NCBI RefSeq assembly: GCF_024714475.1
Contig: NZ_JAMZMI010000003.1
Coordinates: 558,001 to 622,000, forward strand
Length of the DNA stretch: 64,000 bases
Direction: 5' to 3'
Source: Marinoscillum sp. MHG1-6
GTDB lineage: Bacteria; Bacteroidota; Bacteroidia; Cytophagales; Cyclobacteriaceae
Part shown: positions 44,744 to 53,774 of the stretch, in pieces
How positions within the stretch are numbered: position 1 is the first letter of the stretch
Layout of the letters: every line of letters starts with the position of its first letter
Translations under genes and position numbers: made by a program
The notes under the pieces: generated by a model
What the model saw: only the letters and a program-made list of their open reading frames with translations
Database searches by the model: none
Told to the model about the DNA's origin: nothing

Positions 44744-47332
44744 ATGTCTTATCAGAAGGTAAGATTTAAGCTATTGATATTCTTTGTTCTGGGTGTATGT
44801 GCCGTCATATTCACGGTGACTGTACTTAACACTCAAATGAGCCATTACATTGCAAAGCATAAGTATGTGGCAGAACTTATCAATATTGCCGGGAGGCAAA
44901 GAATGTTAAGTCAGAACATTGCTAAGAACACTGCTCTAATCATCTCAGGCAATAAGACGACAGCCTCTCTAGATTCGCTCGCAGAGCTTCTGGACCGATC
45001 TCATTACTACCTCTCCTACAGAAAGGACACCCTGGATATGAGTTCCGTCCAAAAACATCGATTTGATTCCCTCTTTAACGCTATCACTCCTCATTTCACT
45101 CTGATTTCACAGGTAAGCGATGATCTCATCAACCAAAATGACAGCGTGAAGGCCGCAGTTTTCGAATCTGTGATCTTCAGTGAATCCAGGTTTCTTCCGC
45201 TCATGGATGCCATTACCAAAGAATTTGAAGTGCTGGCCAGAAATAAGCTGGATGATGTCAATCAACATACTCTTTGGAGCAACGTGTTGATCACCTTCGC
45301 GGTATTCATTTCAGGTCTGATTGTCTTTCTAGTTACGGCTAAATCTGTCAAATTGTACTCAAATCAGCTCAGGAACATCCAGGATCAACTAAAGTCTGCT
45401 GTCTCGGAAACCAACACCAAAATTGAAAAACTGGAATTCCTTACCAGTGCGATCAAGGTAGGGGTTTGGGAATATTACAGAGCAGACGACAGCGAGAAGT
45501 GGTCAGATGAGCTTTATAACATTCTGGGCTACCAAACTGATGAGCTCAAAGGGACCTTTTCTGAGTTTTTGGAGCGGACTCATCCGGATGACCAGCAAAA
45601 GCTGCTCGACGCCTCAGATGCTTCCAGAAGAACAGGAATTCCCTCCACCATAGAGATCAGAGTCCTTACAAAACACAATGGATATAAATGGGTAGAAGCC
45701 ACCGGAAATGTCAGAAGAGATGAACTCGGTCGAACTTCCCTGATCATGGGCGGTGTAATTGATATTCATGGACGCAAAATGCTTGAAAATCAATTAAAGG
45801 TTTTTGTTGAAAATGCTCCCGCTGCCATCGCCATGCTCAATAAAAATATGGAGTACACGGCCATTAGTAACCGATGGATCACGGCATATAGACTCGAAGG
45901 AAGACTACTCATCGGAAAAAGTCATTATGAGATATTTCCAGAAATCTCGGATGAATGGAAGGAAATCCACCAGAGATGTCTTAAAGGGAGTGTGGAAAAA
46001 AGGGATGTAGATCGATTTGACAGGGCAAACGGAGAAACGCAATGGGTCAAGTGGGAAGTGCGCCCATGGTTTATCTCTGATAATGAAATAGGTGGCATCA
46101 TCATGTTTACCGAGGATATTACACAAGAGATCGAACGAGAAGAAGAGCTCAAAAAGGCGAAAGATCAGGCTGAATTAGCATCTAAAACAAAAGAAGAGTT
46201 TTTGGCGACAATGAGCCATGAGATCAGAACCCCACTTAATGCAGTCAGCGGGCTATCTCAAATTCTACTTTCTGATACCCCAAAACCGGAACAGATCGAC
46301 AACCTGAATCTGCTCAAGTTTTCAGCAGACAACCTGTTAAATCTGATCAATGATATTCTGGATATAAGCAAGATAGAATCAGGCAAGTTGGCGTTGGAAG
46401 TCAGAGCCTTTGACTTTAAATACCTGGTGCAAAATGTCAAAAGATCTTTAGACTTTCGCGCGAGGGAAAATATTGTTGAAGTTGTTCAGGAATATGACAA
46501 ATCGCTCCCGGAGACCTTTATTGGGGATGCAACCCGGGTTACGCAAATCATCTACAACCTTGCAGGAAATGCTATAAAATTTACCAGAAAGGGAAAGGTT
46601 TTCATTTCAGTTACGAAACTCTCAGAAGATGATAAACAATGCACGATGCGAGTCTCTATAAAGGACAATGGCATTGGAATATCACAAGAGAATCAGGAAA
46701 AAATATTTGAGTCGTTTACCCAGGCAGAAGCAGGTACGACGAGGCAATATGGAGGAACAGGATTAGGACTATACATCACTCGGAGATTGTTACAGATGAT
46801 GGATTCTGAAATCCAGTTGATAAGTGAATTAGGTCAGGGATCCGAATTCTTTTTTGATCTTACGCTCACTAAAAGCAACGAGAAAATTGACATTACTACT
46901 GATCTTGAAGAGAACGTATTGCCAGAACGCAGCAGAAACATGAAAATACTGGTGGCCGAGGATAATAAAGCGAACCAGTTGATCATACAAACCCTGCTTA
47001 AGAAAGCGGGAGTTCAATTTACGATCGTCTCAGACGGTAAAGAGGCAGTAGAAAAGGCCAAAACGAAAAATTTTGATTTGATCCTGATGGACTTACAAAT
47101 GCCAATAATGGGCGGTTTTGAGGCCACTTACGAAATAAGAAAAGAAACGGATACCTATTTTCAGCGACTGCCTATTATTGCACTAACGGCAGATGCTTTC
47201 TCCAATATTAAGGAAAAAGCAGAAGCTATAGGCATGAATGGCTACCTGACAAAACCCTATAATATTTCAGATTTGTATCACTTGATAGATAAGTACGGTA
47301 AACTGAACAGAAATGAAAAGGAAATCTATTGA
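44744..47332 (+). CDS. Hybrid sensor histidine kinase with PilJ-type N-terminal domain
   Basis: An 862-residue membrane kinase. Residues 10-30 and about 178-200 are helices flanking a periplasmic region that includes INIAGRQRMLSQNIAKN (residues 47-63), the motif of PilJ/type IV pilus and NarX-like input domains. PAS-like domains follow at about 230-340 and 350-460. The HisKA motif MSHEIRTPLNAVSGL has phospho-accepting H492; HATPase_c (DNGIGIS and GGTGLGL) comes next, then a receiver with D783 in LMDLQMPIMGG. A typical phosphorelay protein. Its targets are unknown; no Hpt or regulator directly follows, but another kinase-regulator pair is next. Confidence 0.92.
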   Translation: MSYQKVRFKLLIFFVLGVCAVIFTVTVLNTQMSHYIAKHKYVAELINIAGRQRMLSQNIAKNTALIISGNKTTASLDSLAELLDRSHYYLSYRKDTLDMSSVQKHRFDSLFNAITPHFTLISQVSDDLINQNDSVKAAVFESVIFSESRFLPLMDAITKEFEVLARNKLDDVNQHTLWSNVLITFAVFISGLIVFLVTAKSVKLYSNQLRNIQDQLKSAVSETNTKIEKLEFLTSAIKVGVWEYYRADDSEKWSDELYNILGYQTDELKGTFSEFLERTHPDDQQKLLDASDASRRTGIPSTIEIRVLTKHNGYKWVEATGNVRRDELGRTSLIMGGVIDIHGRKMLENQLKVFVENAPAAIAMLNKNMEYTAISNRWITAYRLEGRLLIGKSHYEIFPEISDEWKEIHQRCLKGSVEKRDVDRFDRANGETQWVKWEVRPWFISDNEIGGIIMFTEDITQEIEREEELKKAKDQAELASKTKEEFLATMSHEIRTPLNAVSGLSQILLSDTPKPEQIDNLNLLKFSADNLLNLINDILDISKIESGKLALEVRAFDFKYLVQNVKRSLDFRARENIVEVVQEYDKSLPETFIGDATRVTQIIYNLAGNAIKFTRKGKVFISVTKLSEDDKQCTMRVSIKDNGIGISQENQEKIFESFTQAEAGTTRQYGGTGLGLYITRRLLQMMDSEIQLISELGQGSEFFFDLTLTKSNEKIDITTDLEENVLPERSRNMKILVAEDNKANQLIIQTLLKKAGVQFTIVSDGKEAVEKAKTKNFDLILMDLQMPIMGGFEATYEIRKETDTYFQRLPIIALTADAFSNIKEKAEAIGMNGYLTKPYNISDLYHLIDKYGKLNRNEKEIY

Positions 47333-47438
47333 CCTTGATTGGAACGTTATTTCCAGTGTAACTGACGAATAAACCAAATGGCTATATTTTAGTTGTTAAA
47401 CTCTAGACCGAATTCATTGATCAAGCAAACTCAAAAAA

Positions 47439-49781
47439 ATGATCGCCTCTAAAGCCAGGCTCTATCTTATCACATCATATCTCACAGTTTTCATTGGTTT
47501 GCTGGCCGTCACAGGTTGGTTCATCAATAATGAATATTTAATCCGAATTATCCCGGGGCTGCCAACCATGAAATTCAACACTGCTCTTGGCTTTGGACTA
47601 ACGGGCATCATGTTCCTTTTAAACTTTCAGAACCGCCTGCGTGAGAGCGATGGCATAGGAATAATCCTTCTTGTCCTCGGAGTTCTTTCCCTGCTGGAAC
47701 AGGTGACCGATTATCCCATTGGATTAGCTGAACTTTTTATGAAGGACCACCTGTCATCTGTAGGTGAAAAAGGCCTCATGTCGGTAGCGACGGCAGGTAG
47801 TTTTATATTGCTATCAATAAGTATGTCCCTATCCTCTTCAAATATTATCACGAAGAGGATTATTGGCCAGTTCATTCTGCATTATGTGACACTCATTGCT
47901 TACCTGTCGCTACTGGGTTATGTCTATGGGATCGCCAATGAAAGCAGGATCGGATTTATCGGCACCATGTCCTTACCGACGACAGTATTATTCTTGCTGC
48001 TATCAGTTGTAGCCACTTTTAAAAACCCCAAACTAGGCATCACAGGACTTCTTGGCGGGCCTCAACCCGGCAACATGGTAGCCAGACAAATGTTCATGGT
48101 GATTTCGATCTCCATTCTGATCATCGGCTTCCTTGCCACCAAACTTGTTGAACACCAGGATATCAGCGCTGAGTCTGCCATTACTCTCTTCGGGCTCCTT
48201 GCCTTTGCTTTATATACCGGAACCATTACCTCACTGGCACTCAGAGTCAACCATATTGATAAAAAACGAAAAGATGCGGAGCATGCCCTGCAAGAAATCA
48301 ATCGCACTCTGGAAACAAAAGTGGACGATCGAGCCAGGGCCGCTAAACGTGCGCTCGAACTCTTGAATGAAACTAACCGAATTGCGAAGATCGGGGGATG
48401 GGAGTTTGACCCGATAAGCAAAAAATTATCCTGGACCACCATCACTTATCAGGTTCATGAAGTACCCTTAGACTTTACTCCCTCTATAGAGAATGCCATA
48501 CAATTTTATAAGGATGATACAAGTAGAGAAAAGATCACCAAGGCGATCAACAATGCATTGTCCCTTGGGGCGAGCTATGATCTCGAACTGCAAATCACTA
48601 CTGCAAAAGGAAATGAAAAATGGGTAAGAGCTACCGGCGCTGCCACCTTTGAAGGAGGGAAATGCTCCCGAATTAATGGCACATTTCAGGACATCACGCT
48701 AAGAAAGACGGCTGAGCTAAAATTGAAAGATGAAAGGGCCTTTCTTCAATCCATTATCGATCATCTCCCCATTCATATTTACGCCAAGGACTCTAAGGAT
48801 AAAATCACCTTGATCAATCGGAATTTGCTGAACTTTCTTGACAAGCCGGACGAGACAGGTGTTGTTGGTGCTAGCGAGTCCGAGGTGATCCCTGAAGAAT
48901 TAACAAACAACCAGGCTCAAAGTAACGCTTCGGTACTCAAAATATATAAACACAACAATCACTCACCCCTCTGGTTTGTTGGAAACAAACTCCCAATCAA
49001 AGATGTTTTTGGAAACAACTCGGGACAGCTAATACTCAATACGGATATAACAGAACGGAAAGAGACTGAGGAAAAGCTGAAACATATGGCTGTTTTGACC
49101 GCCAAGAGCAAAGAGATGGAGCAGTTTGCTTATATCACTTCGCACGACCTGAAAGAGCCTCTTCTTACTATGAAAAATTACATCTCCCTGCTATCTGAGG
49201 AGTATTTGGGTGGATTGGATGAAGTAGGAAAAAGGTATCTCCAGACTATTGAAAAAGGAGCCAGCAGGCTGGAGGACCTGATCAACGCCCTATTGGACTA
49301 CTCCAGACTGAACCGCATGGGGAAATTGACCTCAACCAATATTATGGAATCCCTGAATGATCTGACGGGCTCTTTAGAGGACCTTATCAATAAATCAAAG
49401 GCTACTATTAAATACGCAGACCTGCCAATAATCAATTGCTATCCACAACTGCTGAGCTTATTATTTCAAAACCTGATCACCAATTCCATCAAGTTTGCAA
49501 AACCTGATGTTCCACCGGAAATTAACATCACCTGCCAACTTGATCATCAAAACAAATGGGTGTTTTCAGTTGCTGATAATGGAATCGGCATACCCAAAAA
49601 GCATTTCGAAAGCATATTTATCATTTTCAAACGTCTGAACCATAGAACCAAATACCCGGGAACCGGAATAGGATTGGCTCATTGTCAAAAAATAGTCGAA
49701 CTACATGGCGGTAAGATTTGGGTAGACTCAAAAGAAGGCTCAGGCTCAATATTTCACTTTACAATCCCAGCAGATTTATGA
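47439..49781 (+). CDS. Membrane sensor histidine kinase with PAS domains
   Basis: A 780-residue kinase. The N-terminal 270 residues contain about seven to eight hydrophobic helices (7TM/MASE-like input). A coiled linker precedes two PAS-like domains (about 300-425 and 430-545); then HisKA with SHDLKEPLLTMKNYISLL (H569) and HATPase_c (DNGIGIPKKH, GTGIGLAHCQKI). The HDLKEPL form is that of kinases paired with small Rcp1-like regulators. Its stop overlaps the response-regulator start (ATGA), so the two are a pair. The stimulus is unknown. Confidence 0.92.
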   Translation: MIASKARLYLITSYLTVFIGLLAVTGWFINNEYLIRIIPGLPTMKFNTALGFGLTGIMFLLNFQNRLRESDGIGIILLVLGVLSLLEQVTDYPIGLAELFMKDHLSSVGEKGLMSVATAGSFILLSISMSLSSSNIITKRIIGQFILHYVTLIAYLSLLGYVYGIANESRIGFIGTMSLPTTVLFLLLSVVATFKNPKLGITGLLGGPQPGNMVARQMFMVISISILIIGFLATKLVEHQDISAESAITLFGLLAFALYTGTITSLALRVNHIDKKRKDAEHALQEINRTLETKVDDRARAAKRALELLNETNRIAKIGGWEFDPISKKLSWTTITYQVHEVPLDFTPSIENAIQFYKDDTSREKITKAINNALSLGASYDLELQITTAKGNEKWVRATGAATFEGGKCSRINGTFQDITLRKTAELKLKDERAFLQSIIDHLPIHIYAKDSKDKITLINRNLLNFLDKPDETGVVGASESEVIPEELTNNQAQSNASVLKIYKHNNHSPLWFVGNKLPIKDVFGNNSGQLILNTDITERKETEEKLKHMAVLTAKSKEMEQFAYITSHDLKEPLLTMKNYISLLSEEYLGGLDEVGKRYLQTIEKGASRLEDLINALLDYSRLNRMGKLTSTNIMESLNDLTGSLEDLINKSKATIKYADLPIINCYPQLLSLLFQNLITNSIKFAKPDVPPEINITCQLDHQNKWVFSVADNGIGIPKKHFESIFIIFKRLNHRTKYPGTGIGLAHCQKIVELHGGKIWVDSKEGSGSIFHFTIPADL

Positions 49782-50185
49782 ACCAAAAACTAAACTGTAT
49801 ACTACTCATCGATGATGATGAAGACGCTAATTTCTTTCACTCGAAAATTATCAAAAAATCGGGTTGTTGCGAACAGTTGCAAATTGCCCTTGATGGTGCT
49901 GAGGGCATTGAATATTTGAAAAGCGCTTTAAAAGATGAACAGCCCGCACCAGATATAATTTTCCTTGACATTAATATGCCTGTCATGGATGGATGGAGCT
50001 TTTTGGAGGAATACGAAAAGTTAAGTGATGAACAAAAAGCCAGAATGGTAATTGTTATGCTCACAACCTCGCTCAACCCTGATGATCAAGACAGAGCAGA
50101 CAGTAACCCATACGTAACCGCTTTTGTCAACAAATACCTAAATGACGAGAAACTTAATCGGATAATGGAGGATATTTCCCAATAA
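49778..50185 (+). CDS. Single-domain response regulator (Rcp1-like)
   Basis: A 135-residue receiver-only protein. The acidic pocket IDDDED and the phospho-acceptor D64 in IFLDINMPVMDGWSFL are seen, followed by LTTSLNPDDQDRA and FVNKYL, with the conserved K. The start is the ATG at 49778 that overlaps the kinase stop, in preference to a longer frame inside the kinase (49718). With no output domain it is likely to act by protein contact or in a phosphorelay with the partner kinase. Confidence 0.9.
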   Translation: MNQKLNCILLIDDDEDANFFHSKIIKKSGCCEQLQIALDGAEGIEYLKSALKDEQPAPDIIFLDINMPVMDGWSFLEEYEKLSDEQKARMVIVMLTTSLNPDDQDRADSNPYVTAFVNKYLNDEKLNRIMEDISQ

Positions 50186-50192
50186 CATGGGG

Positions 50193-51233
50193 CTAGAAAT
50201 GCTTCCAACCCTGAGCCTGTAGAGCTACCGTATTGTTGTTGCGAGTGACCATCACCTTACCTCTATCTGCCTCGTGCATATAGCCTATCGTATGAATGTC
50301 AGGATGATTTTTGATTTTTTCAAAGTCATCCTGCCGGATGGTAAACAACAGCTCATAGTCCTCACCGCCATTCATGGCACAGGTATTTGGGTCAATGGAA
50401 AACTCCGCAGCAGTCTCATAAGTGCTCTGGTCAATTGGCAACTTATCCTCATAGATAGCTACTCCCAGACCCGAACTTTTGCATATATGGAACAATTCAG
50501 AAGCCAAACCATCTGAGATATCGATCATCGAAGTAGGCACAATACCCAGATCCCTGAACTCATGAATGATATCCATCCGCGCCTTAGGCCTTAGTTGCCT
50601 TCCCACCACATAGGAGTATTTATCCAGTTGCGGCTGCATGTCAGGATTAGCAAGATATTCTTGTTTTTCTCTGGCAAGTACCTGAAGTCCTGCATAAGCG
50701 CCTCCAAGGTCTCCAGTTACACATACGATGTCTTTATTTTGCGCCCCATCTCTGTAGGCAACTTCTCCTTTTTTGGCACTACCTATAGCCGTAATGGAAA
50801 TGATCAGACCTGACCTCGAAGAAGTTGTATCTCCTCCTACCAGATCAACCTTGTAGGCGTCACAAGCAGTACGAATTCCCTCGTAAAGCGCTTCCACGGC
50901 TTCCACCGAAAAACGACTGGTTAGCCCTAAACTCACCGTAATTTGCTTAGGTGTACCATTCATTGCCGCAATATCAGAGATATTAACAGCAACAGCCTTG
51001 TAACCAAGGTGTTGCAAGGGTGCGTAGGAGAGGTCAAAATGAATCCCTTCTACCAGCATGTCTGTGCTGATCAAAACCAGTTCATCTCCTACAGCATAAG
51101 CAGCTGCGTCATCCCCTATCCCTTTGATCGTAGAATCATGATAGGTGGATACCTGGGACGCCAATTGATCAATCAAACCAAATTCACCTATTTCACCAAT
51201 TTCCGTTCTTTTTTCTCCGTTGCTTTCGTTCAT
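50193..51233 (-). CDS. thiL: Thiamine-monophosphate kinase
   Basis: Makes thiamine diphosphate from thiamine monophosphate and ATP. PurM-type ATP-binding signatures include GIGDDAAAY near residue 41 and LVGGDTTSSRSGLIISITAIG near residue 150, plus SMIDISDGLASELFHICKSSG and NGGEDYELLFTI. Length 346 is slightly longer than average. It is convergent with the regulator gene (7 nt) and divergent from the IscA gene. Confidence 0.95.
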   Translation of the reverse strand: MNESNGEKRTEIGEIGEFGLIDQLASQVSTYHDSTIKGIGDDAAAYAVGDELVLISTDMLVEGIHFDLSYAPLQHLGYKAVAVNISDIAAMNGTPKQITVSLGLTSRFSVEAVEALYEGIRTACDAYKVDLVGGDTTSSRSGLIISITAIGSAKKGEVAYRDGAQNKDIVCVTGDLGGAYAGLQVLAREKQEYLANPDMQPQLDKYSYVVGRQLRPKARMDIIHEFRDLGIVPTSMIDISDGLASELFHICKSSGLGVAIYEDKLPIDQSTYETAAEFSIDPNTCAMNGGEDYELLFTIRQDDFEKIKNHPDIHTIGYMHEADRGKVMVTRNNNTVALQAQGWKHF

Positions 51234-51305
51234 GCTGCAGGTTTATCTTCTAACCAATCGACTCATACACTTTACCATACGTGCCGTGGTCTTCCTTTTC
51301 TGTAT

Positions 51306-51313
51306 TAATTTTG
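51306..51313 (+). promoter_or_regulatory. Likely -7 box for the IscA-type gene
   Basis: TAATTTTG matches TAnnTTTG, 78 nt upstream of the ATG. No clear -33 element at the right distance. The remaining leader (51314-51391) shows no clear structure. Confidence 0.4.
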
Positions 51314-51391
51314 CAAAAATGCGGAAACTTTTCTTGGATAGGAAAAGTTGCTCAATTGATGTGACACCGCTTACGCTAAAGACTGAGAATA

Positions 51392-51718
51392 ATGATTAAT
51401 GTAACTGACAAGGCAAAAGAGAGAATCGCGGAACTGAGAGTTGAAGAAGGGCATTCGCCTAAGCATAATGTGAGGGTAGCCGTAAAAGGAGGTGGATGTT
51501 CAGGGCTTATGTATGACCTACTGTTCGATGATCAGATCAGTGACTCCGACCAAATATTTGAAGATAAAGGAGTAAAAGTGATCGTAGACAAGAAAAGCAT
51601 GCTCTATCTTGTTGGGACCACGTTGGACTTTTCAGACGGCCTCAATGGTAAAGGATTTCAATTCATCAATCCGAACGCGACAAGAACCTGTGGTTGTGGA
51701 GAGAGTTTCTCCATCTAA
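51392..51718 (+). CDS. A-type iron-sulfur cluster assembly protein (IscA/SufA/ErpA)
   Basis: A 108-residue A-type carrier that passes iron-sulfur clusters to apoproteins. The three conserved cysteines are C36 in GGGCSGLMY and C100/C102 in TCGCGESF. It is not in a suf or isc operon here, so the subtype (IscA, SufA or ErpA) cannot be told. It lies divergent to thiL and is followed by a terminator. Confidence 0.93.
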   Translation: MINVTDKAKERIAELRVEEGHSPKHNVRVAVKGGGCSGLMYDLLFDDQISDSDQIFEDKGVKVIVDKKSMLYLVGTTLDFSDGLNGKGFQFINPNATRTCGCGESFSI

Positions 51719-51743
51719 AAGCTGGTTTCAATCATAAAACTTT

Positions 51744-51768
51744 AAAAGCCACCTCCGGGTGGCTTTTT
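51744..51768 (+). terminator. Terminator of the IscA-type gene
   Basis: AAAAGCCACC / GGTGGCTTTT, a 10-bp stem with loop TCCG, followed by a T run, 25 nt after the stop. Confidence 0.85.
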
Positions 51769-51854
51769 CATTTCCCTGAAAGCAACGAACATATATCAGC
51801 TTTACTTGGTTAGTATAGTAGCATCACCGCCATAACGACTTAACCCCATAAACT

Positions 51855-52156
51855 ATGGAAACGCTACATTTTGAAACACTTTCCGAAGGTATCCAAACAC
51901 TCAAGCTTCTGGCTACAAAGAGGACTTTGTCGCCAGAGAAGATGGAATTCATGGCCTGATTTCTCATAAAATTTTTCAGCCCGATGATCTTGTGGTAACA
52001 GGTTTGGCCAGGTTCGAGGGTATGACAGACCCTTCTGATTCTTCTGAGCTCTTCATGTTTGAAGCGAACGACGGTACCAAAGGCACCCTGGTCATGGCTT
52101 ATGGCGCCAAGCACTCACAAAATGTATCACTGATCAAACAAGTGAAAACTCGCTGA
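51855..52156 (+). pseudogene. Frameshifted small gene (family often labelled PRPP synthetase-like)
   Basis: The start METLHFETLSEGIQTLK is in one frame, then the sequence continues as ASGYKEDFVAREDGIHGL..FEGMTDPSDSSELFMF..GTLVMAYGAKHSQNVSLIKQV in another. Adding one G in the CTCAAGCTTC stretch near 51905 would restore a 100-residue protein reading IQTLKASGYKEDF. The pattern resembles small Bacteroidota proteins (about 100 aa, with ALxxGYTxDF and RFEGMTNPDD) that are often mislabelled as phosphoribosylpyrophosphate synthetase. It is either a recent pseudogene or a sequencing/assembly error. Confidence 0.75.
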
Positions 52157-52222
52157 AAGGGTGTCCCAATATTGAGCCGCCTAATTTGATTGATCAGGCT
52201 ATAATATTAAAATATTCATATT

Positions 52223-52274
52223 AAATGCGTTTATATGATGAATAGATTTAAAATATTCTTCAATAAACGCATTT
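52223..52274. repeat. 12-bp perfect inverted repeat
   Basis: AAATGCGTTTAT (52223-52234) and ATAAACGCATTT (52263-52274) are exact inverted copies separated by 28 nt that contain a further short GAATA/TATTC pair. It lies in the AT-rich gap between the frameshifted gene and a small membrane protein gene. It could be a regulatory hairpin, attenuator or a recombination footprint. Confidence 0.5.
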
Positions 52275-52349
52275 TTAAATGTTGATACAGCAATTTATCG
52301 GCATCCGGTCACTATTTTTGAGCAATCGTTAACCTTATAGTTTCAAAGC

Positions 52350-52511
52350 ATGAAAACCATTAACATCATCGGCATCACGCTTCTCGCGCCTCTTGCAGCA
52401 GTATTCTTCATTTTCGCCATTGGATTTAGATCAGTGCATACGATTACATCGCATATGCTCCATCACCCAAAACATGGTGTTGAAAATGAGTCTACCCCTC
52501 TGCATATCTAA
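52350..52511 (+). CDS. Small single-helix membrane protein
   Basis: A 53-residue frame starting MKTINIIGITLLAPLAAVFF, one membrane helix (about 5-26), then a histidine-rich tail (HTITSHMLHHPKHG). It was found by reading the gap; it is too short for most gene finders. Five histidines in the tail could bind metal. No homology is known. It could be expressed from the AT-rich region just upstream, which holds an inverted repeat. Confidence 0.45.
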   Translation: MKTINIIGITLLAPLAAVFFIFAIGFRSVHTITSHMLHHPKHGVENESTPLHI

Positions 52512-52533
52512 GGTTAAAGACCGCATCCTTCAG

Positions 52534-52983
52534 TTATAGCAACACCTTAACTACCACCTTCTTTACGAGCTGCTTTTCATCAGACTCCAGACATGGCATG
52601 TGAATGTCTTCAGGAAAAAATATGGTGAACATCCCTGACTTGACCCTAATGGTATAGTCATAGTGATCAAAATGCCATACATCCTTTCCCTCATTATAGC
52701 CCGCTATTGATTGTTGATTCTCCAGCACATCAATCCCCATTTTCTCCTCTCCGGAAAAGATATATTGTATATCCGCGTAGCGTTTGTGAGCCTCAACCTT
52801 GCAATCAGATTCTGATCTGGTTTCGTACTCCTGAATGGCCACTTTGAGATTGTCCCCATCCAGAACGTACTTGCCAGGCTCTAAAGTAGAGAAATCAGTA
52901 TTTCGCAAGTACTCAAAGCCTTTGGCAAAGCGCTCTCCTAATCCATCATACAAGTGACAGTTGCTTATTTTATCAATGATCAT
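52534..52983 (-). CDS. YhcH/YjgK/YiaL family protein (DUF386)
   Basis: A 149-residue cupin-like protein. Family motifs are VEAHKRYADIQYIFSGEE (about residues 80-97) and FFPEDIHMP near the C-terminus. Relatives (YhcH, beta-galactosidase beta subunit EbgC) act in sugar or sialic-acid metabolism. The chosen ATG (52983, MIIDKISNCHLY) is preferred over one 14 codons upstream because a TAAATTCG promoter-like box (53002-53009) lies inside the longer frame. No sugar operon is adjacent. Confidence 0.88.
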   Translation of the reverse strand: MIIDKISNCHLYDGLGERFAKGFEYLRNTDFSTLEPGKYVLDGDNLKVAIQEYETRSESDCKVEAHKRYADIQYIFSGEEKMGIDVLENQQSIAGYNEGKDVWHFDHYDYTIRVKSGMFTIFFPEDIHMPCLESDEKQLVKKVVVKVLL

Positions 52984-53144
52984 TTTGGTATTTGTTTTTC
53001 CCGAATTTAGGTTGAAATAGGGCATTTAGAAATATTTTCTGCTGCCTATATATGATTTTTACTAAGAGAATTTTTTCATTATATTCACCATAGCGTCCCC
53101 AACCGCTAGCTATATACAACGTTTGACAACTAAACGAAACGCTA

Positions 53145-53714
53145 GTGAATGCTCAAACCCTTCAGTTAAGTCGTGAAGCGACTGATTTCCTTAGTGATAA
53201 TGGCTATTCCTTAAAGGCTAAGGATAAGATCATAAGCTTTACAAAAAACCGGGACTTCACCTGGTTAATTCTGCTGGCGGGGTTTCTTGGGCTTGTTGGA
53301 TTCGTCCTTAATATCCGAAGCTTTGCAACTGGTATTGCGATCTGTGTGGTGCTTGCGATCATTACTACGGCCATCATCCTTTACGCACGACGCAAACCTT
53401 TCTTCGTTTTAGATTACAACAAGGGTACAGCCATGTACAAGTACTCTAGCAAAGAAATATTTGATCTGACAGAAAATGTTTCAGGAATTGTCACCCAGTC
53501 CACCTTTGCCGGTGAATATGCAAGTGCAATGAAAGAAACCACCGAAGAATATGACATCTCTATCCATTTTCGGATGGGGGATGAACAATTGATTGGGTTC
53601 CGGTTTAAAGGGGATTACGAGGAACCTAAACAAGTCAAAGAAATCGTCGACCAAATAAAACAAGCTTTAACAGCGCTAAAGGAGGTCAAAAAGGCCAAAC
53701 CAATAAGTGCTTAA
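53145..53714 (+). CDS. Two-helix membrane protein of unknown function
   Basis: A 189-residue protein that starts at a GTG (53145); no ATG lies near. Residues about 36-54 and 58-80 are membrane helices (LLAGFLGLVGFVLNI and GIAICVVLAIITTAIILYA), preceded by a short soluble part and followed by a soluble domain of about 105 residues with a lysine-rich C-terminus. Reminiscent of small PH-like or DUF-type membrane proteins. It precedes the cytochrome gene by 60 nt. Confidence 0.6.
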   Translation: MNAQTLQLSREATDFLSDNGYSLKAKDKIISFTKNRDFTWLILLAGFLGLVGFVLNIRSFATGIAICVVLAIITTAIILYARRKPFFVLDYNKGTAMYKYSSKEIFDLTENVSGIVTQSTFAGEYASAMKETTEEYDISIHFRMGDEQLIGFRFKGDYEEPKQVKEIVDQIKQALTALKEVKKAKPISA

Positions 53715-53774
53715 AATTTTAGTTCACAGACCCCTATTCGCCTTACCGCTCTAATAAAAACGCCTAATTATTAC

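Noticed and set aside
48062-48445. 127-residue frame antisense to the second histidine kinase
   Set aside because: Shadow of the kinase coding sequence with no independent evidence.
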